A stretch of 64,000 bases of DNA, taken from Aporrectodea caliginosa (lineage: Eukaryota > Annelida > Clitellata > Crassiclitellata > Lumbricidae). Each line of letters begins with the position of its first letter. The stretch's first letter is position 1. The DNA lies in NCBI GenBank assembly GCA_020284085.1, contig JACEVL010006418.1:241001-305000 (forward strand). Direction: 5' to 3'. Under the pieces are notes generated by a model, which worked only from the letters and a program-made list of their open reading frames with translations, searched no databases and was not told the DNA's origin. The position numbers and the translations under genes were made by a program. Shown one piece after another: positions 37,600-50,920 of the stretch.

Positions 37600-39600
37600 T
37601 GCACGCGTGCTCCGAAAGTCTTCGTTTGCATTGCAGTTGCTCCACGATGCGTAGGAGTCGTTCGGAAGGCGAAAGGTCAATTAGTTGTAGTTCATCCGGA
37701 ATCAGAAAGGTTAATTGAAAGTCGTGTGGAATTCCATTTTCAAACCTTTTCTCCTGACGAGAATCTCTCAGTACCCCTCCCCCTTTCCTGTCTGCGGCGG
37801 CTTTGAATGAGTCTCATGGTGCATCGTCATGCTTACATACGATGGCGCTTCTCCTCTTGCAAGGATCAGTGTTTTCTTCGGATTCAGTTAAATACAAAGA
37901 ATATAATAATTATGTTCTTAACTATACCCGTAAAAGCCTTTCCTGTTTCTAGCCTCTAATTATTAGAAACAGAGAGTTTCAAAGCTGTTTTCTGTTCTGC
38001 CCTTCAACGCTCTTTGTAATAATTATAGTTATAGGTCAGCACAGCACATATATGCGCCACTGATGACTTCATTTAAATGGCGCTTTATAAATGTCAGATT
38101 ACAGTTGTAATTACAATATGCAGATTCAGGGCTAAATTCACGACCATATAATCACTTGCCATTGCGGTCCAGGATCTGCATGCCTAATTGAGCCATGAGT
38201 TGCACAGTCGTTTAAAGAATATTATTCATTATGATTTTAATCTACGCCTAATTAATGAAGATTTTTAAAATAATCTTGCTTTCGAGGTTGAGGAGAGAAG
38301 CCTCTGAATGTGATGTGCCAATACTACATTTAAATGAACCAGACTTCTGTATCTGCAGTCGACCAAGATGACCTCATAACAAGCTTAGTCAGGCAGAACC
38401 TCGTATGAAACTCATTGAGGCAGAAACCCTCACAACGTCGGTTCTTCTGTCACAGAGTTTCATTACAAAAATCGTATGTCTTAAAAATATCTAAAAGAAT
38501 GTTTTTCAATTGGTGAAGATTTGGATCTGAGATGAGTGTTGCTTGTCTTGAGTCTTTGACTCTGTCCTCAGTCGTTTTGGATCAGGCCTTTGTCACTTGA
38601 ACTTAGCCTCCATCTCTTGGCCTTCTTATCACAAATAATAGAAATGGAATACCATAAACTATCTCAAATGCTCTTTAGAATTATTCAACTGGTTTTCATT
38701 CAACCTCTAGAATTTTTCAACTCAGTCGAAGAGGAAAATTGTTCGGTTATAAGTTTTATTATAACGATGAGGGAGAGAAAGAGAAAGAGAGGAAAACCTG
38801 TTTGGATGCTGCTGGACTGGATGGTGGATGGATGGACACATCGGATTGAAGGAGATGGTCCAGCATCGAGAGGAGTGGTGCCATTGGACCTCCTTTGAAT
38901 CTGCCAAAGAGCAGAGAACCTGAAGAAGATATTATTATGACATATGTGCAGCTGATATGAGAGCCAGACATGCGAGGGATATTTTATTCTCGGTTCAAAT
39001 GAATTCATGAGCTGTACAGATATTGTATCATTAAAGGTCGCTTTCACGAATGTGTGTTGAGCAAAGCCATGAGCATCATCGAGAGATTTTAAGGATTTCT
39101 CGGAGAATTCATTCATTTATTCAGCCATCCATTCATTCATTCATTCAGAGGACTTATATAGCGCCTCTCCAAGATCACTACTCAGAGGTGCTGCCAGCCC
39201 AACTCCGGCGATAAGGAACAGTTTTCAAGTGCCTGTGAAGGGTGTATACAGAGACCCTAGTTAAAGAATCAGCAGATCTGAAGGCAGTCTATTCATTGTG
39301 CTTTCTGTCCAACCTCTGAAAAAGGAACGACGTTGCATCTTCGAAATGCGCGCAAAGGGAACAACACGTTCAGTTGGAGATGAACCGCGAGAGAACTGCT
39401 TTGTAACTTTCTTTATCTAAAGAAAATGTAAATCCACAGCAGTCTTGGCACAATTGTTTATCAGGTCTGCGTGATTGAGATTTAAGATGAGCGACAGGCA
39501 GCAGAGAGTATATTATACGTCCAACAGGGCATTAGAAAAGCGCACGGTCGTGTGATATACAATGCGAACGACGATCGTTGGCTCTTGAATAGAGACGAAG
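37600..39600. other. Intronic sequence with SINE-tail-like motif near 39155
   Basis: ATTCATTCATTC plus ACTTATATAGCGCCTCTCCA at about 39130-39175 resembles the end of a short interspersed repeat on the - strand. No coding sequence is recognised; a GAGAAAGAGAGG purine stretch lies near 38770. Confidence 0.4.
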
Positions 39601-39603
39601 GAT

Positions 39604-40004
39604 AATGAGGAGGAGGAGGTGGAGGAGGACGAGGAGGACAATGAGGAGGACAATGAGGAGGAGGAGGAAGAGGAGCAGGAGGAGGAGCAGCAGAAGGAGG
39701 AAGAAGAAGAAGAAGAGGAGGAGGCAAAGGAGGAGGAAAAGGAGGACAAGGAGGAGGAGGAGGAGGAGGAGGAGGAGGAGAAGGAGGAGGAGAAGGAGAG
39801 GAGGAGGAGGAGGAGGAAGAGGAGGAGGAGAAGGAGAAGGAGAGGAGGAGGAGGAGGAGGAGGAAGAGGAGGAGGAGAAGGAGGAGGAGAAGGAGAGGAG
39901 GAGGAGGGAGGAGGAGGAGAGAGGAGAAGGAGAGGAGGAGGAGGAGGAGGAGGAAGAGGAGGAGGAGAAGGAGGAGGAGGAGAGAGGGAGGAGGAGGAGG
40001 AGCA
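39604..40004. repeat. GGA polypurine tract of about 400 bp
   Basis: GAG/GGA triplets with GAC and GAA variants, an uninterrupted polypurine stretch apart from a few C/T bases. Frames of up to 208 codons encode Glu- or Arg-rich low complexity only. Confidence 0.95.
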
Positions 40005-40321
40005 AGGGCGATGACATGGTCAAGAATGGTTCGTTGTTTGCGATACACTCGATCACTCTTTATTATGAAGATTCAATTATGTTCTGTCAGTGTCGTCGAG
40101 ATTTCTTAGACAACGACGACGGACGACGGACTGCATGGAAGAAGAAGAAGAAGTTCGTCTTTTCCAGGTCCTCTCCTCTTCCGTTGACTTCAGATCCATC
40201 TTTCCTGATCTCCGTTCCATTGACACACTGATAACGAAGCACCACTGCAGCTGACGCCGCTGCTCAGTTCCAAGGATCGATGCAACCAAATCGTCAGATC
40301 CAGACAGCGATCCACGGAAAA

Positions 40322-40498
40322 TCACCCCACTCCATCCATCCATCCATCCGTCCGTCCGTTCGTCCGTCCCTCCCTCCGTCCGTTCGTCCGTTCGTCCTTC
40401 TTTTGTCTATTAAACTCCCGTTTGATTGATCGATCTCGACTGAATGCAAAGAGCGACATCAATGCAGAGGAACAGCCTCCTCAGCCTCCTCCTCCTTA

Positions 40499-40530
<32 letters not shown>
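40322..40530. repeat. CATC/CGTC tetranucleotides and a CTG run
   Basis: CCATC and CCGTC units lie at 40329-40400, and a CTG run at 40500-40528, about 95 bp before exon C. Confidence 0.88.
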
Positions 40531-40532
<2 letters not shown>

Positions 40533-40622
40533 TGGCTGATGTCGTGGTTGACTGATGTTGATGCTGTGGTGAATAATGATTCTAACGACGTTCTTTCTCT
40601 GTTCTCTGTTCTTCCTGTCTAG

Positions 40623-41558
40623 GTCCAGGCGGTGCCACCGTCGTCTCTGCACCAGGGACATCACAAGGCAGGAGCCGACGTCGAGAAGGAGAGCGTTCAC
40701 TCCGTCGAGGGGTCCGTCACGGACAGCGGTCGCGGTCCAAGCGAAGAGGGAGAGGGAGCCGGGCATGTGAGGCACAACCGGGAGAGATGTATCCCACCGC
40801 CACCGCCGCCCCCTCGAGGAGCCTACTGGCTGCAGCCCCTCAAGACGTCTTCTTCTTCATCACACTGCAGTGCCACCGGAGGAGGACATGGCATGCATCC
40901 AATGGTCCGCTTCCAGGGCCTGGTGCCTACGCCCGAGGAACGGACGCCGACCGGGTCCCTTCCATCATCTGAGACGAGGTCCCCTCCTACTCCTGCCTCT
41001 TCAAGTCCAGGAGGAGGGGCGCTCAGTCAGAGCCGGACTCTGCCCTACAGGAAGCAAGCCCCGTCGCATCACAGCCTCAAAGACACGACCGCTTCATCCA
41101 CTTCATCTTCAGAACTCGGCATCTACATCGATCGACTCCTCTCCAACTCATACCTGAACAGCAGCGGAGGAGGAGGGACACGCGCTCACCAGCAGATGCA
41201 GCGGTCGACGACCGACTTCACAGGTGGTTGTCTGAAGAGCGAGGCACCGACGACGAGAGCATCGCTCTTTGCAGACCAGACGACGAAACGCCACCAATTG
41301 CAGCAGCTGCAGGGCGCCACAGCATCCGACGATAGATGCAACAATCGACTGATGCTTCAACATCAACAACAGCATCAACAGCCACCTGTTGTTCACGGAG
41401 ATCACACGATGCGAAGACATAAGACTTACGATTGCGCTTACGATAGACTCATTGTTCCAACCAACCACAGCATCCCAATGACTTCATCCTCATCTGCATC
41501 CTCTGCCTCTGTATCCGCTGCCGCTGTTGGTCTGGCTGGACCGGATGTCATCGTCTGA
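40623..41558 (+). CDS. Protocadherin, exon C: cytoplasmic tail and stop
   Basis: The acceptor is a 32-nt pyrimidine run ending CTGTCTAG, with a branch-like TCTAAC 36 nt upstream. The frame starts in phase 0 and runs 311 codons to TGA (41556-41558). Exon residues 34-43 are DSGRGPSEEG, close to the conserved acidic tail motif found in many protocadherins and the main evidence for joining this exon to exon A. A PPPPPPP run (about residues 58-64) could bind EVH1, SH3 or WW domains. The remainder is rich in Ser, Pro, Gly, His and Gln and looks disordered. The C-terminus DVIV fits a class II PDZ ligand. Without the splice, no ATG near its start explains the frame. The full A-B-C protein would be 1237 aa. 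Confidence 0.85.
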   Translation, partial: VQAVPPSSLHQGHHKAGADVEKESVHSVEGSVTDSGRGPSEEGEGAGHVRHNRERCIPPPPPPPRGAYWLQPLKTSSSSSHCSATGGGHGMHPMVRFQGLVPTPEERTPTGSLPSSETRSPPTPASSSPGGGALSQSRTLPYRKQAPSHHSLKDTTASSTSSSELGIYIDRLLSNSYLNSSGGGGTRAHQQMQRSTTDFTGGCLKSEAPTTRASLFADQTTKRHQLQQLQGATASDDRCNNRLMLQHQQQHQQPPVVHGDHTMRRHKTYDCAYDRLIVPTNHSIPMTSSSSASSASVSAAAVGLAGPDVIV

Positions 41559-42697
<1,139 letters not shown>

Positions 42698-42930
42698 TCC
42701 ACCACGCCAACGAAACACCATCACCGCCGGCGCCAACACTCGTTCTGTCGACAGAGGGTCTACTGGGTGACGGGGGATGCCGCTGCAGCCGGCCTTAGCA
42801 TCGGTCGGAGTGTCTTGGCCTCGGTCTGATCTGGCCTTAGCGTGTCCCTGCTGGGCACAATTTTCCTGGTCGCGATGTTTAAACACACGCAGCTGGAAAA
42901 TTGCACGGACACAGCAACAAGCGGAGAGGG

Positions 42931-42936
42931 AGAGCA

Positions 42937-42971
<35 letters not shown>

Positions 42972-42994
42972 CAGAGACAGACAGACAGACAGAC

Positions 42995-43043
<49 letters not shown>
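42931..43043. repeat. GACA/GA array, inverted relative to the CT array
   Basis: GAGACA/GACA units then a GA run of about 44 bp. It is the reverse complement type of the array ending at 42697, with about 235 bp of ordinary sequence between. Confidence 0.95.
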
Positions 43044-43044
<1 letters not shown>

Positions 43045-43213
43045 GAGACATACTGCTTTATGTTGGGACATTGTGGCGACATATTATTTCTGTCATTTCT
43101 TTTCCGTCGTATTTTTTCTGGCGTCGACCGATATCTCGTCAATTAAAAGCCGAACCAGTCAGCCTCATATCTCAACCAACAAATGCAATACTTTTACAGG
43201 CATCCCGCTTATA

Positions 43214-43865
43214 ACTGGGCGGGCAGTGTGGATCGGGAAACGGGCCAGGAAACGGTCCGGACAGTGGACCGGGCATTGCGTCGGGCAGTGGATCGGGCAA
43301 TAGAACGGGCAGTGGACCGGGCAGCTGTCGGTCGGTCGATGGATCGAGCAGTGGACCGGGCAATATGATGCAGTGGATCGGGCAATGGCCCGGACAGTGG
43401 ACCGGGTAATGGACCGGGTATACTGGACCGGGCAGTGGACCGGGCATTGCGTCGGGCAGTGGATCGGGCAATAGAACGTTTAGTTAATCGGGACACGTTT
43501 TACTGGACCGGGCAGTGGACCGGGCATTGCGTCGGGCAGTGGATCGGGTCGTCCAATACGGGCAGTCGACCGTCGCATTGAGTCGACAGTGGATCGGGCA
43601 ATAGAACGGGCAGTGGACCGGGCAATATAACAAGCAGTGGATCGGGCAATGGCCCGGACAGTGGACCGGGTAATGGACCGGGTATACTGGACCGGGCAGT
43701 GGACCGGGCATTGCGTCGGGCAGTGGATCGGGCAATAGAACGGGCAGTAGACCGGGCATTGAGTCGGGCAGTGGATCGGGCAAAAGAACGGGCAGTCACC
43801 GGGCAGTGGACCGGGCAATTTGAACGGGGAGTGGACCTGGCCTTGGATCTGGCAGCGGTCGGTCG
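43214..43865. repeat. 12-bp minisatellite CGGGCAGTGGAC with higher-order repeats
   Basis: The basic unit is CGGGCARTGGAY (12 bp) with variants such as CGGGCATTGCGT and CGGGCAATAGAA. Ordered variant strings recur: the block beginning GGCAATGGCCCGGACAGTGG occurs at 43381 and 43645, exactly 264 bp or 22 units apart. Because 12 is divisible by three, frames on both strands stay open (Arg-Ala-Val-Asp and Pro-Gly-Pro-Leu periodicities) for up to about 150 codons. Nothing else indicates a gene. Confidence 0.9.
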
Positions 43866-44390
43866 GTCGATGGAGCGAGCGCTGTATTGATGCGTGTGGC
43901 TTCGTCCTCCTCGACCGACTCCTACCCACTGACTGTCATGGCCACCACCAATCGACCGTCTCTCTCTCTCTCAGTTTACTTAATCCAGACACGTTTTACG
44001 GTCCATCCTTCGTCACCGAATATTCTCTCTATTTGTGTCCCGTCGTCCAATACGTACTCTCGACCGTCGTCGTCGTCTTTCGCCAACGGTCGCTGCCTTC
44101 GACCCTCGACCGACCGACCGTCCGCCCGGTCGTCCGTCCGTCCCGCTAGGCACACAAGAGACGACTCTGGTCCGGCCGCCGCTGCAGGTCCTGCGCTCGA
44201 CCGACCGACTGAAGGCTACGAGAGGCTGCGGCCCCTCTGAAGCCCCCGTCGGAGGTTTTGAACGGCGGTCACGTTCGGGTCAGCGTTTGGGGTCACCTAT
44301 AGTTAGAGACGAAGAATCTGGACGACGACGCTAGGTGGCGTGCAACTTAATGGACCGTTAGTTCTTGGTGTGGGAAGAGACCTCCGTGAA
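43866..44390. other. GC-rich region, no recognisable gene
   Basis: CGACCGACCGTCC-type runs near 44100-44150. Overlapping short open frames have no motif. Confidence 0.4.
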
Positions 44391-44550
44391 GGGAGGGAGA
44401 GACAGTGACGAGAGGGAGAGACAGTGAACAGAGGGAGAGACAGTGAAGGAGAAGAGACAGGAAGAGACGGACGGGAGGACGGAAGTGAAGAAGAGGGAGG
44501 ACAGTGAATGGAGAGAGAGGACCGTGTAGAGAGGGAGATGGTGGTCGTCG
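44391..44550. repeat. Purine-rich GAGGGAGAGACAGTGA minisatellite
   Basis: GGGAGAGACAGTGA recurs at 44394, 44416 and 44438 in units of about 22 bp, then diverges. Confidence 0.82.
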
Positions 44551-46500
44551 TATAGAAGGAAGGAAAGAATAGGCGAACGGACTCCATGCGAACGGAAGGC
44601 GATTTTTATTGGCAGCGATCGTGTTATTGCATGCTAAGACCATCGGAGACTAACAGAGACACAGCGTCTCTAGCTGCCAGGAGGGACCAATGGCTGCCTT
44701 CGAACCACATATGGAAGGACGGATGGAAGGAAGGAAAGAAGGACGGACGGGAGGACGGACGGAAGGATTGACGGACAAGCGGACGAAGGACGGACGGACG
44801 GACGGCGGCCGTTGGGTCATGTACTGTAGGAACCGGTGGAGTGGCGCCTGATGAGAGTAAATGGAGAAAGGGAGAAAGAAGGAATGAGGAAATGGATGCA
44901 TCCTTCTTTCGAGGGATGCATCATGGGTCGGTCCTTCTCGGCTTTTGTCTTCTTAGCGATGGATCGTTGGATGGTTTGTTACAAAGTCCTAAGACGACTC
45001 TTCTTCTGCGGCGAATGACTGAACTGAATGGAAATCTAAGACAATTGATCGTTGTTTACAGAAGTAGATCAGTCGACGAATCCATTCGTCGCTTTGGCTG
45101 ACAGGACCTGGCGTCTATCGGACACATACACGCACGCATACACGACACATACACATACACAGCACACACATACGCGCACAAATATACGCACACAGACACT
45201 TAGGCAGAGCATGGAGAGACGGCCTCTGGAGAAGTTTGGAGGTCAGAGGTCGCGTTGATCGCGGTCGGGTCAAAGGTTGACGTCACCGGTTCGGTTTTAA
45301 GTTTCTAAGATTTTAAATCTCAACTTTCTACTTTTCAGTAAAACATGTAAACCCGATGAGAATTTACATCGTGAGGAGGGTGTTTCATCACCCACTGGAG
45401 TCGTTTAAAATCCATTCTTTCTTTGAATCTGATTGTCATCGGGTGTTGCAACTGATGATGATGATGACGACGACAATGATGATGATGTTATAATGATAAT
45501 GACGATGATGATGATGATAATATCGGATAGAAATCACCAAAACCGCTGCCCCACGACTGACCGACTGAGGCTTCTAGGAATGTGTGCTCTATGTCTGGCA
45601 TTTGTCTCCTCTGTGTGCGACCTTTTGACCCATGCATCAGTCATTATCGCCCGATTTACTTCGACTGTAGTTCACCAAATACACATCAAAGTGTCTTCAA
45701 TTGTGTATCTCCACCAATTCGCTTCTGTCATCATAAACGCATCCGTCCATCCCTTCCTTCCTTCCTTCCGTCCTTCCTTGCTTCATTCCATCTTTCCCTT
45801 GCAGTCGCCTCGACACCTTCAGTGGGGTGCATGGGGTCGGATGGTGTGGGGTGGGTTAGGGTGAGGGTGGAGGGTAGCAATTTGCCTCCATTGCTTGTGA
45901 ATGAATGATGTTTGGTCGTTCGTCTGAATATTGTGACACAAAGTCAAGGTCGTTGATTGCATCCAATGATTCCTTCCTCCGATACAATGACACGCTGTCG
46001 TCACGTAGGCAGTCTCCCTTCCACCTCCCCCTCTCAGCCACGATCCATACGAAATTACGAATCAATGAACGAAGATGACAACGACAGTCATGATGATAAT
46101 GACGACGATGATGGTAATGATCATCATCATCATCGTCGTCGCCGTCGTCATCACCATCATCACCATCATCATCATTATCATCGTCATCATCATGATTTTC
46201 AACAACAACAATAGAACGGCGACTTAACTCTTAAGACTCGTCTCTTTTGCCTCGTTCTTACCCGACCTTAGCTTGGCTTCTGCTGTTTCTTTATGATTCT
46301 TCATGACGATCTGACGTCATGAAGTGGAGATCGATCGATGCGTTTGTTGCTGTGATGACGGCGTCATTGAAGTTATTGTAATGGATCAGACCATATCAAA
46401 TCGAATTAGATTCGAATCTGGTTAAATGTTTCCAACGTCATTGGAGGGTTTGAGAGTGACCTCGAATCGCTAGGTGGCGTAATCAGGAGAAGGATCTTTG
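44551..46500. other. Repeat-studded region without a recognisable gene
   Basis: Contains a GGAC/GGAAGGAC tract (44713-44805), a CACATACACGC tract (45120-45200), GAT runs (45449-45520), a CTTCCTTC run (about 45755-45780) and a GAT/CAT region (46080-46195). Open frames are short or low complexity. Confidence 0.45.
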
Positions 46501-46504
46501 GATG

Positions 46505-46690
46505 AGAGAGATACAGAGACAGAGACAGACACAGAGACGGAGACAGAGACAGATGCAGAGACAGAGACAGACACAGAGACAGACACAGAGACAGACACAG
46601 ACAGAAAGACAGAGACGGAGACATGACAGATGCAGAGACTTTTGGAGCTGACACAGACACAGACACAGAACGGAGACAGAAGGAATAGGA
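46505..46690. repeat. GACACAGA / GAGACA array
   Basis: Purine-rich hexamer and octamer units, interrupted near 46625-46650 by unique sequence. Confidence 0.88.
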
Positions 46691-48300
46691 AAACAGAGCG
46701 ACAGACGAGAGGAAAGACCGTTACTTCTGTGCATCGATCGTTCGACTATGACACTTTCGATCTTTTGGAGCAGACAGTGACTCCGAAAAGGAGTTGAAAG
46801 AAGAGGAACGCAAATGACACCGACAGGTGAAAATATCTGGCAAGAACAGGAGATGAACAGAAGATAAAAAGACATGAACAGAATCTGAGAAGAAAAGAAG
46901 AGAAACATGAGACGAATAGAAAAAGAGAAGCAGAGAAGCTGAGAAGAAGAGAAGAAGAGAAGATTCCTGGCCAGATATTCTAAGCAGATGAGGAGGTTTT
47001 CTTTCTATCTGTCGCTGTCCATATGAACACAGTGTAGCAAAGACAGTTTCAAATAACCTGGCGCTTCGTGAATTCATTAGCGTGCCACTGTCAGCGCACA
47101 GAAGAGACGTAGTGTAGTAGTTACACTGGACGGATGACCTTTGAACCCAACACTGTCGTCGTCCATTTTGACGTCATCGTCCTGTGACAGTTGGCGCCCC
47201 ATAGTCCTGTCATTTTCATTTCGTCTCCGCTCGCCAGAGGGCCAACGACGACGACGGCGAAGCAGGCACCATGACGCATCAATCATCAGCTGAAACATCC
47301 GAATGTCTGGAGGAGGCGCTAGAGGCGCTATATAAAGTGGACCATTGAATAAAGTGCTGCATAATTATCTGTCAAAGTCAACACTTACGAAAGCAGTCAG
47401 TCATCAGGGCGTGACATATGCATCACGAGGCCAGCACAGCCCAAGGGATCAATTAGGTCAACGCTGGTCAGCTATAGGTCAATGCATAGGAAATCATCTC
47501 TTCATAAACCAGCGTGCATTTGTGGGTGTGCTTGTATGTGTGTCTGTGTGCGTGTGTGGATCATTTAGAAGCCTGGCCGTTGGGGCCAATACAGGCCTAT
47601 ACATCATATTGTGGCTCCTCTGACAATTATTCTCTTATAGGTTCTATATAAACTTCTATGTACAAATACTAAAGCTTACAATGTCAGTGGCGTCAACTAT
47701 AGAAGAAACTGATTTCTTCACCGAATGTTACCCGAGAGCGCCGTCTTAAATCCATGGAACGCAGCGTGCTTGTAGCAGCGAGTGAGGCTTCGCAGATCTC
47801 CGAAAGACGGAGACTGATGGACGAGATCAGAAAAGGACAGCGGCCGTAGACCATGAACCGATCGAAGCAGCTAAGGTGACAAATGGACATTGAATGTGTT
47901 AGGGGAGGAGTAGGGGAAGAAGAGGTGAGGGAAAGGGTCACAGTTCCCGGTCGCTGCGTCGAGAACTCCCTACCTCCTCATGTTAGCAACTCTCTTTTAG
48001 GCCTATACGCCCTAAACTGAGTATGTACCTAGTTCGTTTAGGGTTCTTAGTCTTGGCCCGGCTTCAACGTGCGCTTCTGAGCAGTGAAAGAAGGGAATCA
48101 TGAGATTTCAGTTGCATTCTATTGTACTGAATGAATCGATTGGTCTTAACCGAATGTGTGAATCCGTTGATCAAATAAGAAAATCATTTGATCGGAATGT
48201 GTCGAAGCCATGATCAGAACAGAGACTGCAGATGATTGCCTACATGTATGAGACTCGTCATGCTCTGCTTCATGATGTCTCTGACGGCTTTAACAATATT
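46691..48300. other. No recognisable gene; GCGCTATATAAA motif near 47330
   Basis: GAGGCGCTATATAAAG at about 47323-47339 repeats a motif seen elsewhere in the window. Open frames up to about 140 codons on the - strand (46483-47077) are low in information and partly from the purine-rich array. Confidence 0.4.
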
Positions 48301-48309
48301 TCTCTTCTC

Positions 48310-48665
48310 TTTCCTCCTCGTCCTTCTCATCCTCTTTTCCTCATCCTCCTCCTCTTTCTCTGCCTCCTCCTCCTCTTCTTTCTCCTCCTCCTCTGAGGCA
48401 GTTGTACTTGTCGTCGACAGCATATCGAAGAATTGAGAACCTCAGAGATCGTATCCGATCTCTGTCGCTTTTATAGTTCCCAAATGTCTGCCTACATGTG
48501 GATTGCTACTCTCTTACCACCCTCGTCCTTCGCTTCTTTCCCTTTTTCCTCCTCGTCCTCCGCTTCCTCATCCTCTTCGCTCTTTCCTCCTCCTTCTCCT
48601 CCTTCTCCTCCTTCTTCTCCTGTTCTTTCTCCTCCTTCTGCTCCTTCTCCTCCGCCTCTTCTCTT
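48310..48665. repeat. CCT/CTT tracts
   Basis: Two polypyrimidine stretches (about 48312-48400 and 48540-48665) separated by unique sequence. Confidence 0.88.
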
Positions 48666-48799
48666 CCAGTATGTTAGTTTCGAAGTCTTTGCGCCTACAT
48701 TAATTGAACCATGCAGTCAAACCCGCTGACGAAAAACACAGTACATAATGCATTGACAGAAGCAGAAGGATGAATAATATAGGAGGATGTACATAAGAA

Positions 48800-49245
48800 G
48801 GAGGAGGCGTGAAGATTTGGTGATGAGGAGGAGGGAGAAGGAGGAGGATGAAGAGGAGGAGGAGGAGGAAGAGGAGACGGAAGATGAAGAGGAGGAGGAG
48901 GAGGAGGAGAGAGAGGGAGGATGAAGAGGAGGAGGAGGATGAAGAGGAGGAGGAGGAGGGAGAAGGAGGAGGATGAAGAGGAGGATGAGGATGAAGAGAA
49001 GAGACGGAGGATGAAGAAAAGGAGGAGGAGGAGGATGAAGAGGAGGAGGAGGATGAAGAGGAGAAGGAGGATGAAGAGGAAGAAGAGGATGAAGAGGAGA
49101 AGGAGGAGGAAGAGGAGGAGGAAGAGGAGGAAGAGGAGGAAGGAGGAGAAGAGGATGAAGAGGAGGAGGAAGAGGAGGAGGAAGAGGAGTAGGAGGATGA
49201 AGAGGAGAAGGAGGATGAAGAGGAGGATGAAGAGGAGGAGGTGGT
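48800..49245. repeat. GGA/GAT polypurine-rich tract of about 445 bp
   Basis: GAGGAGGATGAAGAGG-type units in imperfect tandem. With the CCT tracts just upstream it forms an inverted purine/pyrimidine pair. Confidence 0.94.
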
Positions 49246-49665
49246 GATGGTCGATGGTGGTTGGGGTGAGCGTGTGTCTGTTCGGTCGACGGAGGACGAG
49301 AAAGACAGAGGAACAAGATTAGGAATAAGATTAGTTCGATCTGGAATCGATGCGACACAAGAGGTCGCTTCTGCGAGATTTTGATTGAATGAGACGGAGA
49401 TGGGAGGGGGCAGGGAAGCCTAGAGGTAGGAGATGGGCTGAGCAGTAGCAGACTGAAGGGTAAGAGACTGAGTGGTAGGAGGGTTGGGGCGGATCGACCG
49501 GTCGTTGTTGGTGGAGATGAGCCCCAAGGGTGGCATAACGGTTCAACCGAGTACAGACATAGTATTGAGACAGACGTGGCATTGGTTTCAAGGCTGCTGA
49601 AAGGTCAACCGGGTCATCAGAGGATGCTTCTACCCTTCTCATCCAACAACTCATCTCTCCCTCTT
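49246..49665. other. No recognisable gene
   Basis: Ordinary sequence; a - strand frame of 107 codons (49331-49654) has no motif. Confidence 0.4.
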
Positions 49666-49667
49666 TC

Positions 49668-49707
49668 TCTGTCTGTCTGTGGATAGATATTTGTCTGTAT
49701 ATTCGTA

Positions 49708-49768
<61 letters not shown>

Positions 49769-49812
49769 GTCACTGTCTTACTCTGTCTGCCTTGTCTGTC
49801 TGTCTGTCTGTC
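49668..49812. repeat. CTGT tetranucleotide array
   Basis: About 60 bp of perfect CTGT (49707-49763) within a longer imperfect region. Confidence 0.93.
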
Positions 49813-50580
49813 CAGAATCTTCTCCTCAATGTCTTACTCTCATCTCATCTATCTCTTTGATAGTCCATCCATTTCACCCATTCATTCCTTCTCCATACTC
49901 TCTTCCTCTTTTCCTGTCTGCATCTGCCACTCTTTCTCTCTGTCTTCCTCTGCCTGTGTATGTTTCTCTCTGCCTGTGTGTGTGTGTCTCCATCTCTTTC
50001 CTTGACACTCCGATGCCATTGGGAGAGAGGGAGGGATCAATGGCTTTAGGCATCATGACGATTCAGTCGGCGACTTCCTTTCCGCTTCAGTGACCATGCT
50101 GATGCCAACCTCCAACGAAGGCCAAGATTTGAACGACGATTTCAACGCCGTCCAATTCGATTCTCTCGATTGTAATTAACGAAACGATCAATTAACGCAT
50201 CGAAGAGATTGCCACATCTAAAAAGGCGCTATGTAATTGCTCCGTTATAAATACAATTAGACTATAAGGCAAAACACAGAATACAATTTTCCACTCATAT
50301 CCGTCCATCCATACCTCCTCTCTTCGTCCCTCCCTCCCTTTCTACCTTTCTTTCTTTCCTCCGTCCATTCCCAACCTATCCATCCACTTATTCATCCAGC
50401 CTTCATATCCTCTGAGTAGTCCGCTGGGAGGGGCGCTATATAAATTCACGAATGAATGAATGAATGATTGAATATCCAGCTATTCATTCCTTCTCTTTAC
50501 CCATCGACCCATCCGTCCACCAATGATTCCCGTCCATCCATTTCCCATCCATCAATCCGTTCATTCCTTCCTCTCTTCGT
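49813..50580. other. No recognisable gene; GGGGCGCTATATAAAT motif near 50430
   Basis: The motif is followed by an ATGA/GAATGAAT run, as expected for the 3' end of a short interspersed element with a simple tail. Upstream is CCTTCC/CCATCC-rich sequence. Confidence 0.45.
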
Positions 50581-50884
50581 CCGTCCATCCATCCATCCAT
50601 CCATCCATCCATCATCCGTCCATCCATCCATCCATCCATCCATCCATCATCCATCCATCTTTCCATTCATCCGTCCATCCGTCCATCCATCCACCCATCA
50701 TCCATCCATCCGTCCATCCATCCATATCCGTCATCCATCCATCCATCCATCCATCCATCCATCCATCCCATCCATCCATCCATCCATCCATCCATCCATC
50801 CATCCATCCATCCATCCATCATCCATATCCATCCATCCATCCATCCATCCATCCATCCATCCATCATCTTCCATCTTCATCCAT

Positions 50885-50920
<36 letters not shown>

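Noticed and set aside
39482..40231. Long Glu/Arg-rich and Ser/Leu/Pro-rich frames of 174-208 codons
   Set aside because: They follow the GGA polypurine tract and end just outside it; no independent coding signal.
43209..43929. Arg-Ala-Val-Asp and Pro-Gly-Pro-Leu periodic proteins
   Set aside because: The 12-bp minisatellite keeps frames open on both strands; codon content is set by the repeat.
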